The position numbers and the translations under genes were made by a program. Source: Psychrobacter arenosus (GTDB lineage: Bacteria > Pseudomonadota > Gammaproteobacteria > Pseudomonadales > Moraxellaceae). From it: DNA of 64,000 nucleotides. Below, piece after piece: positions 12,590 to 23,817 of the stretch. The first letter of the stretch is position 1, and each line of letters opens with the position of its first letter. The stretch spans positions 434,001 through 498,000 of the forward strand of contig NZ_LR884459.1 in NCBI RefSeq assembly GCF_904848165.1, read 5' to 3'. The notes beneath the pieces are model-generated. The model was not told the origin of the DNA, made no database searches, and saw only the letters and a list, made by a program, of their open reading frames with translations.

Positions 12590-12667
12590 CAAGACCTTGA
12601 AAGCCTATCTTGAGGTTTTAGGTCTTGAAATTTTAGCTCTTAAGGTTAAAAATCTTGAAATTATAGC
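12590..12667. repeat. Inverted and direct repeats between chaB-like and AEC genes
   Basis: CAAGACCT (12590-12597) and AGGTCTTG (12620-12627) form a perfect 8-bp inverted repeat. TCTTGAAATTTTAGC (12623-12637) recurs 30 bases later with one change (12653-12667). The block lies directly after the ChaB-like stop on the minus strand. It may be mRNA 3'-end structure; no T tract makes it a convincing terminator. Confidence 0.5.
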
Positions 12668-12670
12668 AGC

Positions 12671-12880
12671 TTATTTATGGTCAGGTTTTTTTACCCATTT
12701 ACCTGCATCGTTTTTTTCATAGACGTTTTCAACTGCCGCCCAAGCCGTAGCAAACCAACGCGACTCTTCATCATACTGCTCACTAGCGCTGTTAAATGCT
12801 GCTAGAAATATCTCCTGAGCATGCTTAGGCAAATTGTCCGTAACTTGATCTGGTAAATCTGCTAGGTTAGCGAATGGCAT
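12671..12880 (-). CDS. ChaB family protein
   Basis: A 69-residue protein of the ChaB family, named after an E. coli protein once proposed to regulate the cation antiporter ChaA; the molecular role is unsettled. MPFANLADLPDQV, LPKHAQEIFLAAFNSA and WAAVENVY match the family's opening, central helix and end. GGAGG lies 6 bases before the second of two adjacent Met codons, and the family typically starts with MP, so I place the start at 12880 rather than 12883. It lies 68 bp downstream of mnmG with no visible terminator and is probably cotranscribed. No chaA gene is seen. Confidence 0.82.
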   Translation of the reverse strand: MPFANLADLPDQVTDNLPKHAQEIFLAAFNSASEQYDEESRWFATAWAAVENVYEKNDAGKWVKKPDHK

Positions 12881-12948
12881 CATCGTCCTCCATTGTCTAC
12901 GTCATCAACTATGCGAGATAGGTTAATCTGACTTTATTGTCAATTATT

Positions 12949-14847
12949 CTACGACTCACTTAGCGCCGCTTTAGCTTTTTTCTGTTTTTTCACCGTCATG
13001 GCGAGCAACTGAATCGCGGCAGGCGTGACCCCACTGACTCGACTCGCTTGGGCTAAGGTCGCAGGCCGTACTTGCGCTAGTTTCTGCACGATTTCATTCG
13101 ATAGACCAGAGACTACGGTATAGTCAAAATCGACAGGTAGCGGCGTATTTTCAAGACGTTTCATCTGCTCGATATCATCGGCTTGACGGTCGATATAACC
13201 GGCATATTTAACAGAAATTTCGATTTGTTCACCAACTTGTGCGTCTACTGCTGAATCCGTAATCGCGGCAATATCGGCAAAATGAATCTGCGGCCGTTTG
13301 AGCAAGTCATAAGCGGTAGACTCTTTTGACAACACCTCACCCGTTTGCTCAGCGACTTTCGCGCCCAACTCATTACCAGGACTTGCCCACAACGCTTGCA
13401 GACGCGCTGATTCGCTAGCGACCGCTTCCATCTTCTGTTGATAGGCGTCCCAACGGGCATTATCGACCAGACCGAGCTTACGACCTTCTTCAGTGAGTCG
13501 CTGATCCGCATTGTCTTCGCGCAATAATAGACGGTATTCGGCACGGCTAGTAAACATACGATACGGCTCTTTGGTACCGTGGGTAATCAAGTCATCAACC
13601 AATACTCCCAGATAAGCCTGATCGCGGCGCGGCGTCCACGTTTCCATAGCCGGGTTATCCTGAGTCGCTAAAGCAGCGTTGGCTCCGGCTAATAACCCTT
13701 GCGCGCCCGCCTCTTCATAACCGGTAGTCCCGTTAATCTGACCCGCGAAATAGAGCGCATCGATAGATTTGGTCTCAAGCGTAGGCTTTAGATTCTGTGG
13801 ATCAAAGTAATCATATTCAATCGCATAGCCTGGACGGGTAATATGAGCGTTCTCCAACCCTTTCATGGTATGGATAAACTCTAGCTGCACATCAAACGGC
13901 AGGCTGGTAGAGATACCATTCGGGTATAACTCATGAGTCGTCAAGCCTTCTGGCTCGATGAAAATCTGATGGCTGTCTTTATCGGCAAAGCGGTGAATCT
14001 TATCTTCGATAGACGGACAATAGCGTGGCCCTACCCCTTCAATTTTACCAGAGAATAGCGGTGAGCGATCCAAATGCTGTCGGATGATGTCATGGGTCTG
14101 CGCATTGGTATGGGTGATATAGCAATTGACCTGCTCAGGGTGCATCGAGACGTCGCCCATATAGCTCATCACCGGTAGTGGCGTATCGCCGGGTTGTACC
14201 GTCATAACGCTAAAGTCGACTGTACGTGCATCAATACGCGCTGGTGTGCCCGTCTTGAGACGCCCGACCGGCAGTTTAAGCTCCCGTAAACGGTCTGCTA
14301 ATTTGATAGAAGGTTGGTCGCCAGCACGCCCGCCTTTGGTATTATCAAGACCGATGTGAATTACGCCGCCTAAGAAAGTACCAGAGGTTAATACAACCGT
14401 TTTGGTACGGAAGACAATACCAGTAGAAGTGACGACCGCACAGGCTTTACCATTTTCGACCAAGATATCATCAGCGGCTTGCTGAAATAAGTCTAAATTG
14501 GGCTGATTCTCTAAGGTATGACGAATAGCGGCTTTATAAAGAATACGGTCCGCCTGCGCACGCGTAGCTCGTACAGCAGCCCCTTTACGGCTATTAAGAA
14601 CACGGAACTGTATACCCGCCTTATCGGTCGCTAGCGCCATAGCACCGCCTAACGCATCGATTTCACGCACTAGATGCGACTTACCAATCCCGCCAATAGC
14701 CGGATTACAACTCATCTGCCCGAGCGTCTCAATATTATGGGTCAATAGCAACGTCTGCGCACCCATGCGTGCAGCTGCCAGCGCCGCTTCCGTCCCTGCG
14801 TGCCCGCCGCCAATGACGACGACATCGTAAGTTTTTGGATATTGCAT
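12949..14847 (-). CDS. mnmG: tRNA uridine-5-carboxymethylaminomethyl(34) synthesis enzyme MnmG
   Basis: FAD-dependent subunit of the MnmE-MnmG complex that installs the cmnm5 group on wobble uridine 34 of certain tRNAs, using methylenetetrahydrofolate. The 632 residues match the family's 625-635. The N-terminal dinucleotide-binding motif [20 protein letters not shown], the [18 protein letters not shown] segment, GTPARID and the [18 protein letters not shown] segment are typical of GidA/MnmG. GAGGCACAC precedes the ATG. mnmE is not in the window, but mnmA, which thiolates the same nucleotide, lies 2.2 kb away on the other strand. Confidence 0.97.
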   Translation of the reverse strand: MQYPKTYDVVVIGGGHAGTEAALAAARMGAQTLLLTHNIETLGQMSCNPAIGGIGKSHLVREIDALGGAMALATDKAGIQFRVLNSRKGAAVRATRAQADRILYKAAIRHTLENQPNLDLFQQAADDILVENGKACAVVTSTGIVFRTKTVVLTSGTFLGGVIHIGLDNTKGGRAGDQPSIKLADRLRELKLPVGRLKTGTPARIDARTVDFSVMTVQPGDTPLPVMSYMGDVSMHPEQVNCYITHTNAQTHDIIRQHLDRSPLFSGKIEGVGPRYCPSIEDKIHRFADKDSHQIFIEPEGLTTHELYPNGISTSLPFDVQLEFIHTMKGLENAHITRPGYAIEYDYFDPQNLKPTLETKSIDALYFAGQINGTTGYEEAGAQGLLAGANAALATQDNPAMETWTPRRDQAYLGVLVDDLITHGTKEPYRMFTSRAEYRLLLREDNADQRLTEEGRKLGLVDNARWDAYQQKMEAVASESARLQALWASPGNELGAKVAEQTGEVLSKESTAYDLLKRPQIHFADIAAITDSAVDAQVGEQIEISVKYAGYIDRQADDIEQMKRLENTPLPVDFDYTVVSGLSNEIVQKLAQVRPATLAQASRVSGVTPAAIQLLAMTVKKQKKAKAALSES

Positions 14848-15005
14848 GTGTGCCTCGCTTGACCGCTATTAGGGCGTTCTAGAATATTAGAAGCGCCTAA
14901 GCCGTCGTAGATAATAGTGTGATATAAGTGGGCGAATTATAACAAATTTGCCCTAAGCAATATATGGCAGGATGACAGCCTATTAGTAAAATTATCGTAA
15001 AACCG

Positions 15006-15506
15006 TTATTTTCCTGGACTTAACGGCACAATACGGTCGGTTTGACCACTAGCAATATTAATATTGCTGCCATAGCCTTCTGGATTAATTTGCAAATACG
15101 CATTCATTTTTCCAATTGCCTCGCCATCATTACTGGCCAAGATGCGCGCCTTAATGGGTTCAACGGGTGGCAAAGGTAGATTCTTTAATAGCGCTAATAA
15201 TTGCTCATTGTCGCCTTTCTCAACGACCATGGTTATAAGCTGGCGGGCATCGACCGGTAGATCTGAAGTGCCTTGCGCTAATAAGGCTAAATGATAAGCG
15301 CCATAAGTATCTTGATCGGCGACAATACGGCGTTCAATAGCGGTATACGTGCTTTCGGTAGCGCCGCCAGCGACACTCAATAAATGGATACAGCGTAAGG
15401 CTGAATTGGCTTCAGTGTCCGCAATGGCAATAATCTCAGCAGACTTCTCTTGCAGACGGGCACGTTTTTCTTCTAAGGTTTCGGCTTGAGTAGGGGCAGT
15501 ATTCAT
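15006..15506 (-). CDS. Conserved-looking hypothetical cytoplasmic protein
   Basis: A 166-residue protein without signal peptide or membrane segment and not recognised. It begins with a charged, probably coiled helix (EEKRARLQEKSAEIIAIAD), is mostly predicted helical, has one Cys near residue 39, and ends with a short Gly/Asn/Ser-rich tail. The leader contains three imperfect GTCTCGTGTAAG-like direct repeats (about 15514-15555). It lies between grxD and mnmG on their strand, with about 160 bp to mnmG. Codon usage looks native. No function can be assigned. Confidence 0.65.
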   Translation of the reverse strand: MNTAPTQAETLEEKRARLQEKSAEIIAIADTEANSALRCIHLLSVAGGATESTYTAIERRIVADQDTYGAYHLALLAQGTSDLPVDARQLITMVVEKGDNEQLLALLKNLPLPPVEPIKARILASNDGEAIGKMNAYLQINPEGYGSNINIASGQTDRIVPLSPGK

Positions 15507-15612
15507 AGACTTAGTCTCGGGTAAGATTTCGTATAAGGTCTCGTGTAAGGTCTCTTATAAAAAATATAGGCAGGTATAGAAAGCGCGGTAGTAACAACTA
15601 GCAAGTAAAAAA

Positions 15613-15650
15613 GACAAAAAAACCTAAGCGATGCTGCCATCGCTTAGGTT
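15613..15650 (-). terminator. Intrinsic terminator of grxD
   Basis: AACCTAAGCGATG and CATCGCTTAGGTT (15621-15650) form a perfect 13-bp stem with a 4-base loop. On the minus strand it is followed by TTTTTTGTCTTTTTT. It lies 27 bp after the grxD stop. Confidence 0.9.
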
Positions 15651-15677
15651 CTCGGCTCATCACAGGAGATCAGCGTC

Positions 15678-16022
15678 TTACGCGGCAGGGCTATGCTCTT
15701 CAACCAGTGGCTTAAGCTCACCTGATTGGTACATCTGTAAGATAATGTCTGAACCACCCATCAACTCACCGTTAATCCATAATTGCGGAAAAGTTGGCCA
15801 GTTTGCAATTTTTGGCAACGTCGCACGGATTTCAGGATTTTCTAAGATATTAACAAAGGCAAACGGACGGCCGATTTGCGTTAATACTTCGATAGCTTTG
15901 GCAGAAAAACCACATTGTGGGAACTGCGGAGTGCCTTTCATATATAGAATCACTTTATTATCAGCGATTTGGTTACGAATTAATTGTTCGATGTCTGGCG
16001 TGGCTTGTGGCTGGTCGCTCAT
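15678..16022 (-). CDS. grxD: Monothiol glutaredoxin GrxD
   Basis: Grx4-type monothiol glutaredoxin that binds and delivers Fe-S clusters, often with a BolA partner. The 114-residue protein has the CGFS active-site motif (PQCGFSAKA, near residue 37), the glutathione-binding WPTFPQLWINGE segment and GGSDI. Length is normal. AAGGAAT precedes the ATG and a strong terminator follows, so the gene is probably a single transcription unit. Confidence 0.96.
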   Translation of the reverse strand: MSDQPQATPDIEQLIRNQIADNKVILYMKGTPQFPQCGFSAKAIEVLTQIGRPFAFVNILENPEIRATLPKIANWPTFPQLWINGELMGGSDIILQMYQSGELKPLVEEHSPAA

Positions 16023-16359
16023 AATTATTCCTTACAATTTAGCGGGTGGTCGCGAATACTAGCTGCTGGAGCAATAAAACTAGTAGGATTTTGATAAAGT
16101 AAATTTTTAGCAAAGTTTTTTAGCAGTGTATAGCTTAATAATTATTATAAAATAGGTCACTACTACTAAGTGGGTAGAGCTTATATTTAACTACTTAAGC
16201 TTAAGCACCTATATTAACTTACTGGGCTTAGCTTAATGCAAGCCGGTTTACGAAAATATGGGGGCAGTTATTAAGATTACAACCACCTCGGTCTTTGAAT
16301 CTCTAATTATAGGGCTGCATGAGCACTGTATAAATGCTTCTGCCCACTAACATAAGACT
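16023..16359. other. Intergenic region grxD/ispF
   Basis: This 337-bp AT-rich gap lies between two minus-strand genes. It should carry the grxD promoter. I see no ORF, strong hairpin or RNA gene. Confidence 0.5.
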
Positions 16360-16905
16360 CTATTCAATTATTGGTGCAGTGGTCTTAGCAGGCGTTGCTA
16401 TAGCAGACTTTGACTCAGCAATCTTAGTTAATAAGACAACCGCGCTGACCATAATGCCTTCTTGACGCCCCGTAAAGCCTAGTTTTTCAGTAGTGGTCGC
16501 TTTGACGCTGACGTTACTAACATCCGTTCCTAAATCTATAGCTAGATTTTGCCGCATCGCCATATTATGCGGTGCCATTTTAGGCCGCTCACACATCACT
16601 GTCACGTCTAAATTACCCAACTGATAGCCCGCTTGCATCACGAGGTTACAGACATGGCGCAGTAAAATACGCGAATCTAGCCCTGCATTGGCATCATCAG
16701 TATCGGGGAAATGCTGGCCGATATCGCCCAGAGCCAGTGCGCCTAATAAAGCATCTGCAACGGCATGCAGGACCACATCGCCATCGGAGTGCGCCAGTAA
16801 GCTATGCGTGTGCTCAATTTGCACGCCTGCTAAGGTAACGTATTGATTGGCCATGCCATTATTATGAAAGGCATGCACATCAATACCTTGTCCTATTTTA
16901 ATCAT
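16360..16905 (-). CDS. ispF: 2-C-methyl-D-erythritol 2,4-cyclodiphosphate synthase IspF
   Basis: Fifth enzyme of the MEP isoprenoid pathway; cyclises the CDP-methylerythritol phosphate product with release of CMP. The protein starts [13 protein letters not shown], with the Asp and His metal ligands, then [24 protein letters not shown] and [15 protein letters not shown], all diagnostic. I chose the ATG at 16905 because it matches the family start and lies 11 bases after AGAGGA. A GTG at 16914, three codons earlier, would be only 2-3 bases from that site. The C-terminus has an extra Ala/Thr/Lys-rich tail of about 20 residues. ispD, often adjacent in other genomes, is not here. Confidence 0.95.
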   Translation of the reverse strand: MIKIGQGIDVHAFHNNGMANQYVTLAGVQIEHTHSLLAHSDGDVVLHAVADALLGALALGDIGQHFPDTDDANAGLDSRILLRHVCNLVMQAGYQLGNLDVTVMCERPKMAPHNMAMRQNLAIDLGTDVSNVSVKATTTEKLGFTGRQEGIMVSAVVLLTKIAESKSAIATPAKTTAPIIE

Positions 16906-16985
16906 TGCCGCCACTATCCTCTAACTGGCTGATTGACTTCTTAATGCTAAGTAAAGCTTCTACTCTGCTACCGAGACCATATCAA

Positions 16986-16994
16986 TGTTATAAT
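16986..16994 (+). promoter_or_regulatory. Extended -10 promoter element upstream of mnmA
   Basis: TGTTATAAT carries a perfect TATAAT (16989-16994) with the TG of an extended -10. It lies 38 bp before the mnmA ATG. No good -35 is visible, as is common with extended -10 promoters. Confidence 0.6.
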
Positions 16995-17032
16995 TAACCT
17001 TAAATTCTACCACAGCTTAGCGCCAATTATTT

Positions 17033-18250
17033 ATGTCTGACTCACAAACTACTCTAATATCTCCTGCTCTGCAGGCTCTTGCTCCCTTAAGCCTTGCCGA
17101 TGTGCCGAATCCCAGCCAAACTCGCGTGATAGTCGGCATGTCTGGCGGCGTTGATTCGTCGGTTTCAGCCGTATTATTACAACAAGCCGGTTTTATCGTC
17201 GAAGGCCTGTTTATGAAAAACTGGGAAGAGGACGACGGTACCGAATACTGTACAGCGATGGACGACTTAGCCGATGCCCAAGCGGTCTGCGATAAGATTG
17301 GCATGGTACTGCATACCGCGAACTTTGCTATGGAATATTGGGATCGCGTCTTTGAGCACTTCTTAGCGGAATATAAGGCGGGCCGTACCCCCAACCCCGA
17401 TATCTTATGCAATAAAGAAATTAAGTTTAAGGCCTTTTTAGACTACGCGCTGACATTAGGTGCCGACTATATTGCGACCGGCCACTATACCCGTCGTAGT
17501 GTTAATTATACCAATGCAGAAGGCATGGAAGTCGCGCAACTATTACGCGGACTGGATAATAATAAAGACCAGAGCTACTTCCTGCATGCGGTCGGTGGTG
17601 ACAAAATCGCCAAGACTTTATTCCCTGTGGGCGAATTAGAAAAGCCGGAAGTGCGTAAAATAGCGGAAGCGCATGATTTAGCAACCGCGAAGAAAAAAGA
17701 CTCTACTGGCATTTGCTTTATAGGCGAGCGCCGTTTTAAAGATTTCTTACAACAGTACTTGCCAGCTCAGCCTGGCGAGATCATCACCGATGATGGCATG
17801 GTTATCGGTCGCCATGATGGCTTGATGTACTATACGCTCGGGCAACGCGGTGGTATTGGTATTGGCGGTGTTAAAGACCGTCCAGATGAGCCGTGGTTTG
17901 TGTTAGCTAAGGATTTGGATGCGAACCGCTTAATCGTAGGCCAAGGCCACCAGCACCCGATGATGATGAGTCGCTCACTACGAGCTTATAAGCTTGATTG
18001 GGTCGCTCGTGTGCCGCCACAGGATATCTTTAGTGAGCAAGGGCTACGTTGTACGGCGCAATCGCGCTACCGTCAACCTGACCAAGCTTGCTATGTTAAA
18101 GCCGCCAATGCGGATGGCTCTGAAGTGTATGCGGTCTTTGATGAGCTACAACGGGCGGTCACCCCCGGCCAGTCTGCGGTATTTTATGTCAATGAAGTTT
18201 GTCTCGGTGGCGGGGTTATTTGTGGTGTCGATGAGCCTATGACCGTTTAG
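17033..18250 (+). CDS. mnmA: tRNA-specific 2-thiouridylase MnmA
   Basis: Adds sulfur to position 2 of wobble uridine 34 in tRNA Lys, Glu and Gln, using sulfur relayed from IscS. The 405-residue protein has the PP-loop ATP motif [12 protein letters not shown] near residue 35, [14 protein letters not shown] with the first catalytic Cys, ATGHYTRR, and [11 protein letters not shown] with the second Cys. It is about 30-35 residues longer than E. coli MnmA at the N-terminus (the first 28 residues precede the PP-loop strand). The ribosome binding site is weak, so an internal start cannot be excluded. It is divergent from ispF and followed by a strong terminator. Confidence 0.96.
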   Translation: MSDSQTTLISPALQALAPLSLADVPNPSQTRVIVGMSGGVDSSVSAVLLQQAGFIVEGLFMKNWEEDDGTEYCTAMDDLADAQAVCDKIGMVLHTANFAMEYWDRVFEHFLAEYKAGRTPNPDILCNKEIKFKAFLDYALTLGADYIATGHYTRRSVNYTNAEGMEVAQLLRGLDNNKDQSYFLHAVGGDKIAKTLFPVGELEKPEVRKIAEAHDLATAKKKDSTGICFIGERRFKDFLQQYLPAQPGEIITDDGMVIGRHDGLMYYTLGQRGGIGIGGVKDRPDEPWFVLAKDLDANRLIVGQGHQHPMMMSRSLRAYKLDWVARVPPQDIFSEQGLRCTAQSRYRQPDQACYVKAANADGSEVYAVFDELQRAVTPGQSAVFYVNEVCLGGGVICGVDEPMTV

Positions 18251-18931
18251 CTAACTTTTTAGTTATGTCATGTCACTGTAATGGTGGCGCTTTAACTTCC
18301 TCTCCCTACTCTAAACCCCACTCTCCTTGTGAAAGTGGGGTTTATTTTTTATCTTATACTCGTTAAGTATAAAAACGGGTTTTAATAAAAACCAACAATA
18401 AATATTAATTTAAATTAATATTAATTTTTCATAATAAATAATTTTAGGTATTTTATTTTCTACTAATAAAAATAATTAAACAATTATAATTATTTTCTTA
18501 TTAATAAATTTTGATAAGATAATCTTAATTATCATTACTTGGGTAAGTGGCCTACCTATAAGTAATATGTCGTACGCTATTGACTGTATAGTTTTCAAAT
18601 AATTCTTTCCCCCATTATTACTAATTTTTATTTATTATTTCATAGCGGCTATCTACTCTTCAGGCCAATAACTGTCTTATTATTTTTATAATAAAAGGTA
18701 CTATCACGCTAGGTTGCAATGGCTATTTTTTATCTTTATTTACTATTTATTCCTTTTATTTATCAGCTTATTACCGTTAAATTTCTCTAAACACGTTTAT
18801 CGGTCATTGTGTTTATGGAAAAAATGCCTTATTTTATGATGCACCATATTTAGGGTGAATCGTAAACATATCAGATAATTACTCGGTATATTTCTGAGTG
18901 ACTAGCCTGATTTAGATAAGGACAGCTGTAT
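18251..18931. other. Long AT-rich intergenic region mnmA/gdhA
   Basis: After the mnmA terminator about 550 bp of extremely AT-rich DNA precede gdhA. There is no ORF of note. GATAAT (18518-18523) and ATTATC (18528-18533) form a palindrome resembling part of a Fur box, but about 400 bp from gdhA. AAGGA near 18919 is the gdhA ribosome binding site. The rest may be a long regulated leader or acquired or degenerate sequence. Confidence 0.5.
18313..18350 (+). terminator. Intrinsic terminator of mnmA
   Basis: AAACCCCACT (18313-18322) pairs with AGTGGGGTTT (18334-18343) and is followed by ATTTTTT. Confidence 0.88.
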
Positions 18932-20278
18932 ATGAAACTGCAAGACGTTATTAACGATCTAGAAAAACGCTACCCCCATCAGCCTGAATTCATCCAGGCC
19001 GTTAAAGAAGTCGCTATTACTATTAGTAGTGTCTACGATTCACATCCCGACTACAGCCGCTGCAATATCTTCGAACGTTTAACCGAACCTGACCGCACTA
19101 TTAGCTTCCGTATTAACTGGGAAGACGATCAAGGTAACATTCAAGTCAACCGTGGCTGGCGTGTCCAATTTAGTAATGCTATCGGCCCTTATAAAGGTGG
19201 CTTGCGTTTTCACCCCACCGTCAATGAGTCGGTCTTAAAATTTTTAGGTTTTGAGCAAATCTTTAAAAATGCTTTAACTGGTTTGCCTATGGGCGGCGGT
19301 AAAGGTGGTTCTGATTTTGACCCCAAAGGTAAATCAGACAGTGAAATCCGTCGTTTCTGCTACGCCTTTATCCGTGAGTTGTATAAATATATCGGTAAAG
19401 ATATGGATGTCCCTGCTGGCGATATCGGTGTCGGTGGCCGTGAAGTCAGCTACATGTTTGCTATGTATAAAAATTTAACGCATGAATATAGCGGTGTATT
19501 AACCGGAAAAGGCGTTGGGTTTGGCGGCAGTTTAATCCGTACAGAAGCTACCGGTTATGGCGCGGTTTACTTCCTAGAAAATATGCTGGGCGTACATAAA
19601 GACAACTTAACCAATAAGCGCGTCCTCGTCTCTGGCGCAGGTAACGTCTCGCTACACGCTGCCGAAAAAGCGGCAAGTTTAGATGCTATCGTCTTGACCG
19701 TGTCAGACTCAAAGGGCACGTTGTACGATGCCAAAGGCTTTGACCAAGAAAAAATCGATTGGCTCAAAAAGCAAAAAGAGCAGCGCAAGCCGCTAGAAGA
19801 GTATGTCGCTGTTTTCGGTGGCGAATGGTTAGCAGGTCAGAAACCTTGGCAGTTTGAAGCCGATGTCGCCCTACCTTGCGCTACGCAAAACGAAGTGGAC
19901 ATTGCTGAAGCCAAGCAGATGCATGAAAACGGCGTTAAATATATCGTTGAAGGCGCGAATATGCCATTGACGGCAGAAGCCATTGACTATGTGCGTGAAA
20001 AGAACATTCATTACGCACCAGGTAAAGCGGCTAATGCTGGTGGGGTTGCGGTATCAGGCTTAGAGATGTCCCAAAACTCGGTACGCCAGTATCGCAGCTT
20101 TGAAGACTTAGACTTGCAACTGCATCGCATCATCAAGGACATCCATGATAGCGCTATGCGTGCTGCGCTAGCTTGCCAGCCTGAAGATGCCCCTTGTATA
20201 GACTATATGACAGGTGCCAACATCGTAGGCTTTAGCCGCGTTGCTGATGCCCTCGTCGCGTACGGTATCTTAAACTAA
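18932..20278 (+). CDS. gdhA: NADP-specific glutamate dehydrogenase GdhA
   Basis: Catalyses the reductive amination of 2-oxoglutarate to glutamate with NADPH, the low-energy route of ammonium assimilation. The 448-residue protein matches the hexameric GdhA class (E. coli 447). Key motifs are GPYKGGLRFHP (about 85-95), the catalytic lysine region PMGGGKGGSDFDPKGK with Lys124, and the Rossmann motif VSGAGNVSLHAAEKAA. AAGGA lies 9 bases before the ATG. It is flanked by terminators and preceded by an unusually long AT-rich region. Confidence 0.97.
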   Translation: MKLQDVINDLEKRYPHQPEFIQAVKEVAITISSVYDSHPDYSRCNIFERLTEPDRTISFRINWEDDQGNIQVNRGWRVQFSNAIGPYKGGLRFHPTVNESVLKFLGFEQIFKNALTGLPMGGGKGGSDFDPKGKSDSEIRRFCYAFIRELYKYIGKDMDVPAGDIGVGGREVSYMFAMYKNLTHEYSGVLTGKGVGFGGSLIRTEATGYGAVYFLENMLGVHKDNLTNKRVLVSGAGNVSLHAAEKAASLDAIVLTVSDSKGTLYDAKGFDQEKIDWLKKQKEQRKPLEEYVAVFGGEWLAGQKPWQFEADVALPCATQNEVDIAEAKQMHENGVKYIVEGANMPLTAEAIDYVREKNIHYAPGKAANAGGVAVSGLEMSQNSVRQYRSFEDLDLQLHRIIKDIHDSAMRAALACQPEDAPCIDYMTGANIVGFSRVADALVAYGILN

Positions 20279-20320
20279 TTCTCCGTTCATATTGAGCTGA
20301 GACTAGTTGATGTTAATAAT

Positions 20321-20359
20321 AAAAAAAGTGTGCCAGATTAACTCTGCCACACTTTTTTT
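20321..20359. terminator. Bidirectional intrinsic terminator after gdhA
   Basis: AAAAAAAGTGTGCCAGA and TCTGCCACACTTTTTTT form a long stem with one mismatch around TTAAC. It serves gdhA and the convergent minus-strand gene. Confidence 0.9.
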
Positions 20360-20397
20360 ACGCTTAAAATTTTTAGTTTATAGTCAAACTTGCAGAC

Positions 20398-21234
20398 CTA
20401 CTGATGAACTTCATTAGCCTCAGTTACATTATCAATATCAGTTTCATTACCAATATCAGATACATCATCAATATCAGTGACTTCAGCAATATTATAAGTC
20501 AGCTGCGCAACCGGCTGTAGCGCTGAATTAAACTGATAAAAGCGAATATCATAACTGCCCGGCTGCCAACCTTCATACGGCTTAAAGCTCACCCAGTTTT
20601 GCTCGCTATCTGCGACGATATCCTTCTTTTCAAACAGATAAACCTGACCAGTCTCATTATTTACCCATTTAATAAATACAAACGGGCTGCTAGGCACTTG
20701 CCCATGCGTGTCTAAATGCGCATAAAGTTTGGTTTCTTTAGGCAAGCGGGTCGTATCCAGAGATACCGTTGGCATACTGGGATTTGCCGATAGTTTGATA
20801 TCACCGACCAAGCGTTGATTGTCATTGGGCTTATACAGCTCTTCAATCGCGCGCTTAGCAAAGCGTCTCTTATCCGTGATGGCCGAGCTGGCATCCTTTG
20901 CCATAAATTTGTCTACATATTGCCCCAATACATAATCGGGCATACCTTCGATTAGCGCTAATGCCTGCGTTTGTGAGTAATCATTAATAGAAACACTTTC
21001 AGCTGGGGTTAGCTCCGTGAGGGACATTAAATCGTCCGTATTATTACTCGCTGCTGTATCTTCAATCGCTGCAGGAATTTCAGAGTTAGGGTCGCGATTA
21101 TCTACTGGTGCACTCGCCTGCTGCTGCGCTCCCAACAATTGATCCATTTGCTGTTTGGTCATCAGCAGATAGGTGGACAAAGCGCCTAAGGCAAAAGCTA
21201 TGAGCACCGTAGCTATGGTCACGGTCTTATTCAT
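20398..21234 (-). CDS. Membrane-anchored hypothetical protein
   Basis: A 278-residue protein of unknown function. One N-terminal membrane helix (about residues 5-25, IATVLIAFALGALSTYLLM) probably anchors it with the rest in the periplasm. A low-complexity linker (40-85) follows, then a folded region rich in aromatic residues that may be a beta-sandwich (WVSFKPYEGWQPGSYDIRFY is typical of such domains). The C-terminus is acidic and comes from an 18-bp tandem repeat (20427-20480, three copies). It converges with gdhA and shares its terminator. Confidence 0.7.
   Translation of the reverse strand: MNKTVTIATVLIAFALGALSTYLLMTKQQMDQLLGAQQQASAPVDNRDPNSEIPAAIEDTAASNNTDDLMSLTELTPAESVSINDYSQTQALALIEGMPDYVLGQYVDKFMAKDASSAITDKRRFAKRAIEELYKPNDNQRLVGDIKLSANPSMPTVSLDTTRLPKETKLYAHLDTHGQVPSSPFVFIKWVNNETGQVYLFEKKDIVADSEQNWVSFKPYEGWQPGSYDIRFYQFNSALQPVAQLTYNIAEVTDIDDVSDIGNETDIDNVTEANEVHQ
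20427..20480. repeat. 18-bp tandem repeat (3 copies) inside the C-terminal coding region
   Basis: Three consecutive 18-bp units (20427-20444, 20445-20462, 20463-20480) share the core CAATATCAG. They encode the acidic DIDD/DIGN/DIDN-type hexapeptides at the end of the minus-strand hypothetical protein. Confidence 0.75.
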
Positions 21235-21363
21235 TGGGGATTATTTCGCCTCATAATAATAAAGGGTAGCTCTACGCTATAGTATAAACAAAACAGCACT
21301 TACTGTTGAGTAAGTGCTGTTGTCTGAATTAAATAACCCATTAATAATGCTATAAGCTATAAC

Positions 21364-21807
21364 TTATTTACAAGTAAATATACGGTCATTTAAGTTAATA
21401 GTGCCACTAGTTGCCTTAACACCGTTTGCTAGGACAATTGTACCGTTAGCCTGACAAACGACCTCAGAAGGCTGACCATTATTTAGGAAACTTAAGGAAA
21501 CTTTACATACACCATTTTTCTGACCATAAATAGTTTGACCATTAACCTTGCAGTCTGCCGTATTAGCAGGGTCAAAAGGTTTTGTTACTTGTTTAGTCAA
21601 AGTACATTTAGACGCTTTACACTGAGAGTCTGTTTTACATGTATCTAACGCAGCTTTAGTGGGGCAGCTGTACTTATTGCCATTAGCAATAGTGGCTGTA
21701 AATGATGACGTGTAAGAGTCATTTTAGCCACTACTATCGCTATCACCCCCACAGGCTGATAATGCTAGAGCTGAACCCAATAATAGAACGCTGGTCAATT
21801 TTTTCAC
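21364..21807 (-). pseudogene. Small cysteine-rich lipoprotein gene interrupted by an in-frame stop
   Basis: From the GTG at 21807 the minus strand encodes a lipoprotein signal peptide (VKKLTSVLLLGSALALSAC, lipobox LSAC, acylated Cys19), then GGDSDSSG, then TAA at codon 28 (21724-21726). The same frame continues for another 119 codons to 21364 with protein-like sequence: six Cys in the patterns SCP, TCK, QCK, KCT, DCK and VCK, then VCQ and a final TCK. GAGGAA lies ahead of the GTG. Without the TAA the product would be a 147-residue lipoprotein. The downstream part could start at the TTG at 21600 but would lack the signal. A sequencing error, a recent nonsense mutation or readthrough could explain it. 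The function of the intact form is unknown. Confidence 0.8.
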
Positions 21808-21943
21808 ATTTATTCCTCAAGTTATCTGGCAATTATAACTAAACTCTTAGTTAAGTTTATTAATGGTTGAAATATATCAGAATACTAAACTTATGTAAAC
21901 TATTTTTACACCAAGCTATGCTTAACTTTTTTAAGGCAACTCT

Positions 21944-21952
21944 TGTTATAAT
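21944..21952 (+). promoter_or_regulatory. Extended -10 promoter element upstream of purB
   Basis: TGTTATAAT carries a perfect TATAAT (21947-21952) with an extended TG. It lies about 90 bp before the purB ATG. The intervening leader has no obvious riboswitch fold. Confidence 0.6.
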
Positions 21953-22033
21953 ATGGCTTTGAAATTACCGGGTTAATCTTTTAACCACCCCCACTGCTCG
22001 GCACTCCTTTGCCGATTTCACTTTTATTTTTAA

Positions 22034-23443
<1,410 letters not shown>

Positions 23444-23817
23444 GTCTGCCTAAGCCAATTGACCTATAGTTTATTCTATCTAAAAAGGAAACAGGGATAC
23501 TGGAATGAATTTTTTGCAGCCTCTGTCAGCGTAGACACAGCAAGCTAGAAAAATTTATACCACTATCTCGCTGCAACTTATTAGTATCTCTTTTATTTTG
23601 GACCGACTATAGTTAGAGCTTGAAATTATAGACCATCATAATGAGCTAAGCGTTTTATTAAAGACGCTTAGCTTTTTTCGTTAATAGTATGGTTAATAGT
23701 TGATATTTAACAGATCATATTTAATAGATCAGCGGTTTGCTAAGGAGTAGCATTTGCGAATACTGGGAAGTAAGACGTTAGCAATAGCGTTGGGGAGTTA
23801 TCGATTAAGAGGCACCC
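23444..23817. other. Intergenic region purB/DUF2238 gene
   Basis: This 374-bp gap contains an intrinsic terminator at 23644-23678, 200 bp after purB, and presumably the promoter of the next gene. No small gene is supported. Confidence 0.5.
23644..23678 (+). terminator. Intrinsic terminator downstream of purB
   Basis: AGCTAAGCG (23644-23652) pairs perfectly with CGCTTAGCT (23665-23673) and is followed by T6. It is distant from purB, so the transcript may have a long 3' tail. Confidence 0.8.
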
